In this document: in pieces, positions 7,356-16,398 of the stretch
Layout: every line of letters begins with the position of its first letter
How positions within the stretch are numbered: the first letter of the stretch is position 1
Source of the DNA: Calothrix brevissima NIES-22
GTDB lineage: Bacteria; Cyanobacteriota; Cyanobacteriia; Cyanobacteriales; Nostocaceae
Length of the DNA: 64,000 nt
Assembly (NCBI RefSeq): GCF_002367995.1
Contig: NZ_AP018207.1
Coordinates: 6,088,646 to 6,152,645, forward strand
Reading direction: 5' to 3'
Made by a program: the position numbers and the translations under genes
Notes under the pieces: generated by a model
What the model was told of the DNA's origin: nothing
Seen by the model: the letters and a program-made list of their open reading frames with translations, nothing else
Database searches by the model: none

Positions 7356-8921
7356 TTAAAACTCCATTGTTTGATTGATATAGATTTCTACTTCTGTACC
7401 GGCGGGTAGGAACCAGACGTTAGTGCGTTGCATCATCTCAGAGATAGCTTGTTGATTGCGTTGGGCAATTTGCGGAACTACCGTGTTCATCCCACCTTCT
7501 AAGGCGGCTGCTATCATGTTGCGTTGGGGGTTATTGGTAGTAACTACAGTACTTCCGGCGCTGGTACTCACCACTTGAGAGTCTGTACGATTCATTAACT
7601 CAGCAGCTTTACCCAAACCACCCAAAACAAACAATCCTATATCCATACCGGCAATAGATGAGCCGCGATTAGGATATTGTTTGGCTACTAGCGGTCTACC
7701 TTGAGTACCGCGAATCATCATGGCATTTGGCGGTAAACTATTTTCAGTGATGCCATTGCTATCTTTAGCGATCGCTTTTACAACTTTCAGCTGTACTAAT
7801 CCCTGTTCAGAAAGGGAGCTTATTTCTGTTAATAACTCAGTTCCCGCCGGAATAGCCACGTTTCCATCTACGCCTTTTAAAGGCTCTTGTACCCGCACGA
7901 CAAATGTATTTTTCCCACTCTCGCCTTCATTATCGCCATTATTAGCGGATGCATTAGCAGTTTCGCCAAATACAGCCGTCGCTAACACAGCTTTAGCGCT
8001 AGTTCCTACAGCTAAGGATTTGGAACTCTTTACCTCTTTATTAGCTATCAGAGTAGGCTTGTCTGTTTCGCTGGCTGTTGTTTGTGATTCTGGTGTAGAT
8101 GCAGCAGCAGGGTTATTTGCTTGTTGTTCTGGATTGGAATTGCTGGTAGTTGCAGTATTGACAGTAGGTGCTATGTCTTTCACAGGTACTTGACCGTAAC
8201 TACCTAACTTAGCCAAATTATTCCACATCTGAAAAGGATCTAATTTAGGTTGAGGTGTGGCTTTAACTGCTGGGGAAATATCTGGCTTAACAGCTACTAT
8301 TTGTGGTGCTTGGGGTACTGGTAACGGTTGAGAGGCGATGGGAGTTTGTGATGGAGTGGGTAAATCAACCATGCGCTCAACAGTCATGATTTTGGGTACG
8401 TTGCTTGCTGTTGCGGTAGATTGTGCAACTGTTGATGGCGGTTGATTTTGGGTATTTCTCAGTTGTTTTTGTGCTGACTGTACCGCCTCTACTTGTTCAG
8501 TGAGCGCTAATTTAGTTTTAAGAGTTTCAATTTCTAACTCTTTAGGCTGCGATTCATTAAGTAGCGGCGTTTTTACCGGGGAAGCTATATTCTTCTTTTT
8601 TGCCTTTTGATTGTTGCTAGACATAAGTTGAGTTAAAAACCCACCAGCACACAAAGCCACAGCAAAAGTCGCCGTACCTACCAAACCTAATTTGGCAAAG
8701 GGATTGGAAGCAAAAGATTGTTCTGTTTTAACTTCCGATGGTTGAGAAAAAGATCGTTCTAAGTTAACTGGTTCTTCTATTGTGTCATCCCGATCGAATG
8801 AAAACTCTCCATTTTCTAACCCTACTAACTTTGCCATCCTTAATTCCCAATCTTGAGAATCAATTTCTAGTTGAGAATCATCATTTAGGGAAATTTTGGT
8901 TGAACGTGAGTAGCGAGTCAT
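7356..8921 (-). CDS. VirB10/TrbI-like protein
   Basis: 521 residues with the VirB10 layout: a cytoplasmic N-terminus (1-76), one transmembrane segment (about 77-99, LGLVGTATFAVALCAGGF), a long Gln/Pro/Ser/Thr-rich periplasmic linker (about 105-340), then the conserved C-terminal beta domain. The C-terminal domain has VAIPAGTELLTEI, a hydrophobic stretch IAGMDIGLFVLGGLGKAAEL where VirB10 proteins have their outer-membrane antenna, and the closing VWFLPAGTEVEIYINQ motif. VirB10 links inner and outer membranes in type IV secretion. It starts only 8 nt after the preceding VirB8-like gene, so the two are probably co-translated. This is the clearest marker of the cluster. Confidence 0.85.
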   Translation of the reverse strand: MTRYSRSTKISLNDDSQLEIDSQDWELRMAKLVGLENGEFSFDRDDTIEEPVNLERSFSQPSEVKTEQSFASNPFAKLGLVGTATFAVALCAGGFLTQLMSSNNQKAKKKNIASPVKTPLLNESQPKELEIETLKTKLALTEQVEAVQSAQKQLRNTQNQPPSTVAQSTATASNVPKIMTVERMVDLPTPSQTPIASQPLPVPQAPQIVAVKPDISPAVKATPQPKLDPFQMWNNLAKLGSYGQVPVKDIAPTVNTATTSNSNPEQQANNPAAASTPESQTTASETDKPTLIANKEVKSSKSLAVGTSAKAVLATAVFGETANASANNGDNEGESGKNTFVVRVQEPLKGVDGNVAIPAGTELLTEISSLSEQGLVQLKVVKAIAKDSNGITENSLPPNAMMIRGTQGRPLVAKQYPNRGSSIAGMDIGLFVLGGLGKAAELMNRTDSQVVSTSAGSTVVTTNNPQRNMIAAALEGGMNTVVPQIAQRNQQAISEMMQRTNVWFLPAGTEVEIYINQTMEF

Positions 8922-8929
8922 AGTACGTC

Positions 8930-9622
8930 CTAGGGTAACTTTTCGGAACAGGTTTTATCTTTTAAGTCACAAACTTTGTAAATTTGCAATCTAGCTGCAC
9001 CAAGGCGATAAGCAGCCAAATGTAAAGGAGTGGGAGATTGAGGTAAAGAAGCAACAGGTTCATCGCTAGTCTGGATAAAAATTTGCTGATTTACGGGAAT
9101 TGATTCACCAAGCCGATCCGAGTTATGAAAAACTAAGAGATTAGCAATCATCTCGACTTTCCATTTACCTTCAGCGATTTGTTCGGGTTGAGAAATTCTT
9201 TGAATTGCCAATATCTGCTCAGTAGCTTGATAAGAACTAGATATTCTTTTTTCAGAATTTAAATTATTGATTTGTGTTTGTAATTTTGGCTGAAAATCTT
9301 CAGTCACCAATTGAGAGCTAATGTCCCAAACTGTATTTGGTGGTAGTTGCTGTGACCAAGTTAACATTAAAGTCATACTTTCGCCAACAAAATGACGAAT
9401 AGTTTGTTGATATCTTTCTTGATTCTCTTGTGGATTGACTGTAATCGACCGACCATCAATTAGCTGTACCAAGCTTGGTAAAGCAATTTGCTGGTTTAAT
9501 CGCTGCAACATCGACCCGTGAAACATCAAAACAAATAAAGTTAATATATTAACTCCCAATGTGCCAACGGCAAACATTGGTAAAATATTAGTCTTTTTAT
9601 TTTCTGATTTAAGTAGCTGCAT
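8930..9622 (-). CDS. VirB8/TraE-like protein, second copy
   Basis: 230 residues. A short positive N-terminus is followed by one transmembrane helix (about 14-37, ILPMFAVGTLGVNILTLFVLM), then a soluble periplasmic domain, as in TraE/VirB8. It is a diverged paralogue of the gene at 9797-10621: both begin with a Lys-rich segment and NIL-(T/P)-x-FA-x-(A/G)T-(F/L)G, and both continue with VQ(I/L)(V/I)DG(K/R) and RxFV(S/G)(K/E)(T/S)MT. VirB8 proteins scaffold the inner-membrane complex. Having two tandem copies is unusual. The family call rests on topology, the paralogue and its neighbours. Confidence 0.6.
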   Translation of the reverse strand: MQLLKSENKKTNILPMFAVGTLGVNILTLFVLMFHGSMLQRLNQQIALPSLVQLIDGRSITVNPQENQERYQQTIRHFVGESMTLMLTWSQQLPPNTVWDISSQLVTEDFQPKLQTQINNLNSEKRISSSYQATEQILAIQRISQPEQIAEGKWKVEMIANLLVFHNSDRLGESIPVNQQIFIQTSDEPVASLPQSPTPLHLAAYRLGAARLQIYKVCDLKDKTCSEKLP

Positions 9623-9796
9623 TATGGCGCTTCGCGTGTCAGTTGTCAGTTGTCAGTTGTTTTTAGATATAGCAATCCTAAATCATTTTTGAAATTCACC
9701 AATTCTCAGTTTTTTCTTATCCTTGGCGTACTTGGCGTCTTGGCGGTTCATTTAAAAAAATATTTTCACAACTCATATCGGATTGCTATAGAGATT
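9623..9796. other. spacer between the two VirB8-like genes
   Basis: Holds GTCAGTT/GTCAGTTGT repeats (about 9639-9661) and a TGGCGTACTTGGCGTCTTGGCGG tract. No gene is apparent. The repeats seem to have expanded inside the operon. Confidence 0.5.
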
Positions 9797-10621
9797 TTAT
9801 CGAGTAAAACTACCTGTTTTACGTTCAATTTCACATTGATTGGAGTTTGTGCCTTGTAAATTATCATAGGCATCGATTAAACATAAATTTCGCATCTCGT
9901 AAATTTCTAACTGTTCAGCACGTACAGCATAAATGGCTCTTTGCAAAACTGTTAATTGCTCAATTAGAGGGTAATCAAAATAATCTACTGTCCTCACCAA
10001 TATATCTTTATTAAAAGGCACTATGAGTTTTTTACCATCAGATTTTTTGGTTTGAATTAAATCGGCTACCATCCCCACTTGCCATTTACCTGGTTCAATT
10101 TCTTTAGGGGGATACACCCTTTTAATCACTAATTTACCGGAAATAACTTGTCCTTGATTATTAGCAAAAACCTCCGGTGGAGTCATGACTGCAATTTGAC
10201 TTAAAAAGCCTTTGCGAAAATCTTCAGATAAAGCAAAGCTACCAATCCAACTACTAGTAGTAACTTTTTGACTCCCACCAGATGGCGTTTTAATTAATAT
10301 TCCTAAATCTGGTTTAGGGTTACCTACTTCTTCAATGGTTTGTGGCGGTAAAGTTCCTGACCAATTAAAAATTGAGGTCATAGTTTTACTCACAAATTGG
10401 CGAATTCCTTCCGGGTCTCTTGCTAAATTATCAGTATTATCAACAGGTTTACCATCAACTATTTGCACAAAATTCGGCTGTTTTCGTAAACTAAGCTGGC
10501 GAATATTCAAGCCTTGCATTATTAAAAATAACAGCAATAATACCTGCAATCCAAAAGTAGCGATCGCAAAAATTGTTAAAATATTAACCGTCTGTTTTTT
10601 CTTCTCTAATAACCTTACCAT
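9797..10621 (-). CDS. VirB8/TraE-like protein, first copy
   Basis: 274 residues with an N-terminal transmembrane helix (about 13-36) ending in LLLLFLIMQG, then a periplasmic domain with GIRQFVSKTMTSIFNWSG. The membrane anchor followed by a conserved region predicted to be helical resembles F-plasmid TraE. The ATG follows the stop of the VirB6-like gene directly (TAG-ATG), which implies translational coupling. It is longer than its paralogue at 8930-9622 by a central insert and a C-terminal tail with two Cys. It probably sits in the inner-membrane scaffold of the secretion-like complex. Confidence 0.6.
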   Translation of the reverse strand: MVRLLEKKKQTVNILTIFAIATFGLQVLLLLFLIMQGLNIRQLSLRKQPNFVQIVDGKPVDNTDNLARDPEGIRQFVSKTMTSIFNWSGTLPPQTIEEVGNPKPDLGILIKTPSGGSQKVTTSSWIGSFALSEDFRKGFLSQIAVMTPPEVFANNQGQVISGKLVIKRVYPPKEIEPGKWQVGMVADLIQTKKSDGKKLIVPFNKDILVRTVDYFDYPLIEQLTVLQRAIYAVRAEQLEIYEMRNLCLIDAYDNLQGTNSNQCEIERKTGSFTR

Positions 10622-11668
10622 CTAGACCCTCGCTTTCACCCAATTAGCTGTATTCGCAATTCCATTAAAAACCGCAAATCCTCCCGCCGCCGCAGTTAAT
10701 AAAGATAAAATCGGCGCTAAAATTCCTAAGAAAATTATGAACCACATCAAATCAGGGTCAGCATTTGGATCTTGCGCCGGGCCATTCACAATTACAGATG
10801 CAGTTAACACCGCAATAATATTAAAGGAAATCTTGGCAATTCCCAAAGAAATAAACCCAGTCAGCCAGGCGAAAATCGGTTTACCTGCGACAGGTAATAA
10901 TGAACTACCAACTGCTAGCGGCCCTAAAGCTGCTATCAGTAACATCGTTGCTTCAATTAAATTTTGAAAAGCGTATTGTAAGGAAACCAAAAAGTTTTTA
11001 ATACTAGTTTGGACTGTCGAACCTAACAAAGCATTAAAAGCAGTTTCCGAAACATCACCTGTACCGTAGCTAATCTGATTTACCTTATTTTCTAATCTTT
11101 CAATCCAAGTTTTATTACCATAAGAATTTCTATATTCTTGCCAAAGATTATTAATTTTCTCTGTAGCTTTAGTAAAGCATTGTGATTGTTGTTCCCCATT
11201 CAAAGATTGACAAGGACGCAGCAAAGAACCAGCCACCTCTTCCGCCACACTCATATTCAGTGCTTGCTGATAAACTTTATCGGTATCTGCTGTAGTAACT
11301 ACCTGCTGATTCACAGAATTCATGTAGTTGCGTACCCCTAAAGTCAAACTTGAAAGAATACTTCCATTCCCAGTATTATTTAATAAAATCACCACCACAA
11401 ACGGCCAAATCATCGATGAAATCGGACGAGAATATTCACCCTCAAGCACATCTTTCAACCATTGGATGAGGAAAACTAATAAAGTTCCCACCGCGAAAAA
11501 TATGCCTAAATTTGTCAGTGAACCATATATATTTTCACTGGGATTTTTTTGTAATAAATCTAGCCATTGATTCTCCCAGCTTTCAGCAATACTTTGGGCA
11601 GTTGTTACCCCATTACCGAGAACATCATTAATACCTGTATTCGCTGGAATTTGTAGAATATACTGCAT
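10622..11668 (-). CDS. VirB6/TrbL-like polytopic membrane protein
   Basis: 348 residues with hydrophobic segments near 52-70 and 84-100, then at least three more in the C-terminal half (IEATMLLIAALGPLAVG; AWLTGFISLGIAKISFNIIAVL; WFIIFLGILAPILSLLTAAAGGFAVF). A large polar loop lies between the two sets. This matches VirB6/TrbL proteins, which form part of the inner-membrane channel. The Gly/Ala-rich last helix is typical of TrbL. It abuts the next gene without a gap. Membrane topology and context support the call; the sequence is not diagnostic by eye. Confidence 0.65.
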   Translation of the reverse strand: MQYILQIPANTGINDVLGNGVTTAQSIAESWENQWLDLLQKNPSENIYGSLTNLGIFFAVGTLLVFLIQWLKDVLEGEYSRPISSMIWPFVVVILLNNTGNGSILSSLTLGVRNYMNSVNQQVVTTADTDKVYQQALNMSVAEEVAGSLLRPCQSLNGEQQSQCFTKATEKINNLWQEYRNSYGNKTWIERLENKVNQISYGTGDVSETAFNALLGSTVQTSIKNFLVSLQYAFQNLIEATMLLIAALGPLAVGSSLLPVAGKPIFAWLTGFISLGIAKISFNIIAVLTASVIVNGPAQDPNADPDLMWFIIFLGILAPILSLLTAAAGGFAVFNGIANTANWVKARV

Positions 11669-11718
11669 TTTTCAGGTTAAATTAAGGCATAAGTCAGATT
11701 ATGGTTGACTGTTAACTG

Positions 11719-12507
11719 TTATTTGTCTTTTCTGCCAAATAAATCCATTTGCGAAGTTGTGCGTAAAAGCCTAGCAGCTTCTGCGGAGGAATCAACACGC
11801 CGCGCCCGGTTATTTTCCTCGATTTGTTGGGAAATATTCGCTAAATTTAAATTAGAATATTGCAAGAAATGATTTACCTGCATCGTCTGCGCGAGTGTTT
11901 CTCCGACAATTTTAGATTGTTGAGTTTGAATTTGAATATTTTTAAGTTGTAAATCAGATGCATTACTATTTAATAAAGCACCTAAACCAGGAATACCCGC
12001 ATTAGTTAATTGACCGATTTGTGATTGAAAGCTACCCAGAAAATTTTGGTAGCTTTGATCTGCCTCTTGAGCTATTTGGGAAATATTTTCTAGGGTATTT
12101 TCCGTATCTTTTAACTTAATTTTTGTTCTGAGTTGACCAGCTTTACCCAAAACGCTAGCTACAGAACTGCGGGTAATTAGACGATTTATTTCATTAGTAG
12201 CTGTTTTCGACTTCAACGCCGGATTGTTATCAAATCTATCAGAGATAGAATTGACAATCATCACATTCTCTAATCTATCTCCTGCTGTAATGGGATTAGG
12301 TAGATTCATCTGTCCTGTAGATTCATTCAGCGCACTTTGAGACTGCATTTCGACAGGCTTTAATGTGGAACTCAAATTATTTTTGAGATAGTTTTGTAAT
12401 TCGCTGGAATAAGATTGAAAATCTGTGAGAACATTGCCTAATTCTGCCATTGCTGGGAGTGTGGCTAGCAATCCTAAACTCAGGGTGAAAATAACGGTTT
12501 TTTTCAT
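11719..12507 (-). CDS. VirB5/TrbJ-like exported helical protein
   Basis: 262 residues. It has a clear Sec signal peptide (KKTVIFTLSLGLLATLPAMA, cleavage before ELGN). The mature protein is Gln/Asn/Ser-rich and largely helical, without Cys. VirB5/TrbJ proteins have this make-up (periplasmic, three-helix, at the pilus tip or pilus assembly site), and the position between VirB4-like and VirB6-like genes fits the trb order. I infer a minor pilus or periplasmic component. The family match is moderate. Confidence 0.55.
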   Translation of the reverse strand: MKKTVIFTLSLGLLATLPAMAELGNVLTDFQSYSSELQNYLKNNLSSTLKPVEMQSQSALNESTGQMNLPNPITAGDRLENVMIVNSISDRFDNNPALKSKTATNEINRLITRSSVASVLGKAGQLRTKIKLKDTENTLENISQIAQEADQSYQNFLGSFQSQIGQLTNAGIPGLGALLNSNASDLQLKNIQIQTQQSKIVGETLAQTMQVNHFLQYSNLNLANISQQIEENNRARRVDSSAEAARLLRTTSQMDLFGRKDK

Positions 12508-12618
12508 AAATTAGTCATTAGTCATTAGTCATTAGTCATTAGTCATTAGTCAGTTGTCTCCCTCATCCCCCTCATCCCCCTTGTCTTCCTTGTCCTCCTT
12601 GTCTTCCTTGTCCTCCTT
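12508..12618. repeat. TTAGTCA heptamers followed by CTTGTCCTC units
   Basis: Six TTAGTCA units at 12511-12552, then (CTCATCCCC)- and (CTTGTCCTC/CTTGTCTTC)-type 9-nt units to about 12618. It separates the VirB4-like and TrbJ-like genes. The perfect heptamer periodicity suggests recent slippage. Confidence 0.85.
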
Positions 12619-15363
12619 CTAACTTCCGCGCAAAGAAGCGACTAATTGACGCGCAAAGACGGAAATTGCTTCATATTTATCGCGATGGCGTTGCATTGAT
12701 TGTTGACGTGCAGATTGTTCGTGGGGGTTGTTTGCAACTACGGCTAGTTGTTCGTAACCGGGATAGTAGCGACAGAATGTATAAATTCCGTTGTCATCTA
12801 GCAACCATTGGCTATAAATTCCCTCTTTGCGGGGGAAGAAGCTTTCGGAGGCGTTGCGGGCGATAATTTCTTTGGGATATTTCAAGATATTGACGAAACT
12901 ATCTACAGCTACCGGCTGAATTCGACCGATTAATCTGGTAGTGAGGTTTTGTAAAATTTTGGCAGAAGCGGTGGATTTGGCGATGGTATCGGGGTCTTGA
13001 GCCGATAAAATAACTCTAATGCCGGCTTTAGCACCGTTAGCGCAAATTCTCCCCACTAAATTGGCAATTTGGTCAAATTCAAACAAAATCGGTGCTTCAT
13101 CGATAAAGAATATCGAGGCGGGACTGCTGAGTGCGCGACGTAAAGCAGCAGAGTAAGCACTCAAGGAAAGTACAGCCGCATCTTCACTATCGGAGAGGTT
13201 GCGGAGTGCAAATACTAAGAGTTTGGCGTCTGTACGGAAGCTGGAAGGGGAAGAAATCGCTTGTCCAACGCGGCTAGAAAGCCAAAACCGCAAGCGTAAT
13301 TGAATTTGACTCAATGCATCTTCCACTCTGCTGCTGAGAGAATCGAGTTGCAGATGTTCTGGGGAACAGAAATATAAGAAATCTTTCAAGGTAGGGGTTT
13401 TTTGCCAAGCTAGGGAACCGAAACCGCCAGCCATTGCTTCTTGATAACGCTGTTTGATGCCGCGATCGCTAAAAAAGGCTGACAATGCTAAGTTAATGAT
13501 GGAACGCACTGTCTGTGCTAATAGAGGGTTTTCTATCGATGAACCCAATACCATTGTCATCAGCGCTGATTCTAAGAAGGCTGTATAATCGAGCATCCTA
13601 TCTTTTTGTTCTTCGGCAGTTAAAGCACGCAAATCGGGCTGCTCAAATAAGTTATTTGATTGTTTAGAAATATCAAAATAGGCTCCATTCCTCTCCATGA
13701 ATTCTGTATAGTCAGTGAAGGTAGATGTGCCATCGGGTTTGGGGAAATCTAGCGCCACAACGGGAATATCATGGGCTAAAGCTTGAGTTAAAATTCCCGA
13801 AACTAACACCGATTTCCCGGCTCTAGTTGTCGCAAACAGAGCTAAATTTTTATGTTGGGTAAATAAATCTAAATGTACAGGTGTCCCACCTTCCGAAGCA
13901 ATTAATTCAAACCCTTGACTATCACCTTGTCTTGTTAAAACTAAAGGCATTAATCCGGGAACTTCACTAGTTAAATATAACTGTCTTCTGTTAAAAGGTT
14001 TAACCAATAAACCTTCCCAAACTATCGGCAGAGATTGTAACCAAATTTTCCAAGTATATTCGGTTTCTCTAATTACCCTAGCTGGACGTTGAAAACAGTT
14101 TTCAATATATCTTGTAGCTTCATCCAATTGTTCCACAGTTGGACGATGGACAAAAATCGCTATACCTGTATATATAGGTATGGCTCCCTCATAAAGTTGT
14201 TCTTGAGCAGCGACAGATTTCTTTAACTTTAATTGGGCATTAACGTCAATCGTCCGACTTTTTTCTTGAGCCATCAGCGCTGTCATATTTGACTGCTTCA
14301 AAACTCGTTGTAAGGTAGTTTTGACTAAAGCTGGATTGGCGGCTGTTAACTGACAAAATATTTCCGTATCAACTACGGTTTCTCTTGATAGTAGTTCCCA
14401 TAAATACCGCAGTTGAGAAGATTTATTTGACCAGCCACCAGGTTTTTCTAAAAATGTCAAAGCGCCAATATAGCTATTATTGACATTTACCCACCGCCTG
14501 TCTGCACAAGGGACTCCAGATTCCATCAGTAGGGTGGTGCTGTGAATATTTTCTACTAAAAGTTTTGTACTCGGCAATTCTGAATAAGCTTGTTCGTGGA
14601 GTCCTGTTTCGTCTAAGGTGAGCAATTGAGGAATTTCTATCGGGGGTGTATCGTTAAATCTCCGCCAAATTTCTCCCCATAGTTGTTTAGCTGTTAATGG
14701 CTTGATATCTAAGCCCATTTTGTTAGATAACAACTGTTCCCAGCGACTAAAACCTTGTTTATAGGCGTTAGTAATTACAGTTTCTAGACGCTGGTTTTCA
14801 ACTTCCGCAATATCACCTTTAAATTTCAACCACCAAGCTTCACCTCTAGCTAAGAATTTTTCAATTAAATCATCGGCATTGCTGGCATTAGGTTCGACGG
14901 TATATGTAACGTAAATCCGCAGAAATTTCGGTTTACGAATACCAGAATTTGTCAGTTCCTTGGTTCTGGCGCGTTCTGCCATTAACAAGTATTTAATATC
15001 TCGCGAACTGGTATTTCTGGCTAATTCTGCTAATTCTTTTTGGCGTTCTTTATCGTCAATAAACGAACCCAAATGTAACGTCATTTTTTCGCCGCTAGGG
15101 ATATCTTTTAATCCAGCTTCGATATTGTCAAAAATAGTATTAATTTGTTCGCTTCTCAGGGTACTATGAATTCCTCGGCATTCAAACCCAAATACAAAGC
15201 AAAATCTATCTTTTTGGTTACCTTTGGTTAATATATAAGCGCCAACATCGCGTCTATTAAACGAGACACGCAACATTGTCGCTAAATGTAAAGCGTCTTC
15301 AAAGGGTGTTAACCTGGCGTTGTCGGCGATACCGATGCTTTGTTTTCCGATTTTTTGCTTCAT
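12619..15363 (-). CDS. VirB4/TraC-type T4SS ATPase
   Basis: 914 residues, the size of VirB4/TraC/TrbE ATPases. The N-terminal half is the VirB4-specific domain; the C-terminal half is a RecA-like motor. The Walker A motif is ATTRAGKS (511-518), with Ala and Arg at positions that are usually Gly. The Walker B motif is IFFIDE (751-756), followed by a sensor-like ILSAQDPD. VirB4 powers pilus assembly and substrate transfer at the inner membrane. The start overlaps the VirB3-like gene by 65 nt; a later in-frame ATG at 15276 (MLRVSFNRRDV) would remove the overlap. The close VirB3-VirB4 linkage is a hallmark of type IV systems. Confidence 0.85.
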   Translation of the reverse strand: MKQKIGKQSIGIADNARLTPFEDALHLATMLRVSFNRRDVGAYILTKGNQKDRFCFVFGFECRGIHSTLRSEQINTIFDNIEAGLKDIPSGEKMTLHLGSFIDDKERQKELAELARNTSSRDIKYLLMAERARTKELTNSGIRKPKFLRIYVTYTVEPNASNADDLIEKFLARGEAWWLKFKGDIAEVENQRLETVITNAYKQGFSRWEQLLSNKMGLDIKPLTAKQLWGEIWRRFNDTPPIEIPQLLTLDETGLHEQAYSELPSTKLLVENIHSTTLLMESGVPCADRRWVNVNNSYIGALTFLEKPGGWSNKSSQLRYLWELLSRETVVDTEIFCQLTAANPALVKTTLQRVLKQSNMTALMAQEKSRTIDVNAQLKLKKSVAAQEQLYEGAIPIYTGIAIFVHRPTVEQLDEATRYIENCFQRPARVIRETEYTWKIWLQSLPIVWEGLLVKPFNRRQLYLTSEVPGLMPLVLTRQGDSQGFELIASEGGTPVHLDLFTQHKNLALFATTRAGKSVLVSGILTQALAHDIPVVALDFPKPDGTSTFTDYTEFMERNGAYFDISKQSNNLFEQPDLRALTAEEQKDRMLDYTAFLESALMTMVLGSSIENPLLAQTVRSIINLALSAFFSDRGIKQRYQEAMAGGFGSLAWQKTPTLKDFLYFCSPEHLQLDSLSSRVEDALSQIQLRLRFWLSSRVGQAISSPSSFRTDAKLLVFALRNLSDSEDAAVLSLSAYSAALRRALSSPASIFFIDEAPILFEFDQIANLVGRICANGAKAGIRVILSAQDPDTIAKSTASAKILQNLTTRLIGRIQPVAVDSFVNILKYPKEIIARNASESFFPRKEGIYSQWLLDDNGIYTFCRYYPGYEQLAVVANNPHEQSARQQSMQRHRDKYEAISVFARQLVASLRGS

Positions 15364-15688
15364 GATTTACTTCTAACAAGCTTTGATAACGTGCAAAGCC
15401 TCTTGTCCATGAGGGAACACCGATAAATTTACTTAAAAAGCTCCAACTTCTACCACCAGTTAATATCCACCAAGTAGCCATTCCCCAACCGGCGATGAGG
15501 ACTGTCCACAACCATTTTTGAAAGTCATCTTGAAATAGTCCGCCAAAAATGCCGTTAACTATAAAGTAGGCGGCTAAAGCAATGACTGTCCAAGGTAGGA
15601 TTTGATCTGCTGGTAGCGGCCCTAATGATGGTTGGCTACCTAAGATTTGATTGACTGGACGAAAGTCTTTGTCTGGCTCTTGAGACAT
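15299..15688 (-). CDS. VirB3-like small membrane protein
   Basis: 129 residues with two adjacent hydrophobic segments (about 31-51 and 57-77) and a basic C-terminal tail (KNRKTKHRYRRQRQ). It lies immediately upstream of, and overlapping, the VirB4-like gene. VirB3/TraL/TrbD proteins have this size, topology and position. The C-terminal 20 residues are encoded by the overlap. No sequence motif is diagnostic, so this is an inference from order and topology. Confidence 0.55.
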   Translation of the reverse strand: MSQEPDKDFRPVNQILGSQPSLGPLPADQILPWTVIALAAYFIVNGIFGGLFQDDFQKWLWTVLIAGWGMATWWILTGGRSWSFLSKFIGVPSWTRGFARYQSLLEVNHEAKNRKTKHRYRRQRQVNTL

Positions 15689-15801
15689 GATAAGTAGGTC
15701 ATTGCAATTAATTTGTCATTTGTCATTAGTGGGAATTTACAGCCTATTTATGTTGTGTGACATATTTGGTTACAATTAGCCACTTACTTAAATATGCGCC
15801 T

Positions 15802-16398
15802 TTATTTATTGGTATTACCAATGACAAAGCCTGTGAGTACATCTGCAATTGTGACGGCAACTACTACTAATAAAGGAGTTCTGGCGATGTTTTGCCAATC
15901 TTCGTCTTTGCGCACGGCATTGACTACGCCAATTAAGGCGACAGCTATATATAGTAGATACAATGCGCGTAAGACGTTGAAGACTAATCCCACAGCTAGT
16001 TGAGTGTTACCGCCACTACTACCTTGAGTTAGGGTATTTTGAAAGAAGTCTTCAGCTTTTTTGAAAAATTGCGCTTGTGCGGGGGCGGCGAAGTAGTCCA
16101 GCCAGAATATACTCAATAGAGCGACCACTGCTAATATTTGCAGTGAAATTAACTGGCGTTTTGGTAGTTTGATTTGTTGTCCTATTTGCTGTATGACTAT
16201 GGCGATTAAACTGCCCATTAATATACAGAATAGTAATACAGGACTTTTCAGACTAATAACACTGATTAATACTGTACAGGCTAACAAAAAAGGAATTGAT
16301 TCAATTAGCCGCAGCCGCCAATAATTAAGGGTTTTGGCTAATTGAGTGTTAGCTAAGTTTGCGAAGAATTGACTCTGATAAGAGCGTTGCTTAAACAT
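15802..16398 (-). CDS. VirB2/TrbC-like pilin candidate
   Basis: 198 residues. The N-terminal part has three hydrophobic segments (about 34-51, 52-70, 83-101) ending in a signal-peptidase-like site APAQA-QFF near 109. The mature-like part has two transmembrane helices (about 137-160 and 174-193) joined by a short charged loop (RKDEDWQN). That two-helix mature form preceded by cleavage at AQA is the VirB2/TrbC pilin plan, although the membrane-spanning leader is much longer than usual. It is the first gene of the cluster, so the promoter should lie in 16399-16998. Confidence 0.6.
   Translation of the reverse strand: MFKQRSYQSQFFANLANTQLAKTLNYWRLRLIESIPFLLACTVLISVISLKSPVLLFCILMGSLIAIVIQQIGQQIKLPKRQLISLQILAVVALLSIFWLDYFAAPAQAQFFKKAEDFFQNTLTQGSSGGNTQLAVGLVFNVLRALYLLYIAVALIGVVNAVRKDEDWQNIARTPLLVVVAVTIADVLTGFVIGNTNK

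Noticed and set aside
7720-8193. Plus-strand open frame of 157 codons inside the VirB10-like gene
   Set aside because: It is antisense to a well-supported gene, and its composition mirrors the Ser/Thr/Pro-rich linker. No ribosome site.
12511-12618. CRISPR-like periodic repeats
   Set aside because: The units are 7 and 9 nt and directly tandem, with no spacers. They are STRR-type arrays, not CRISPR.
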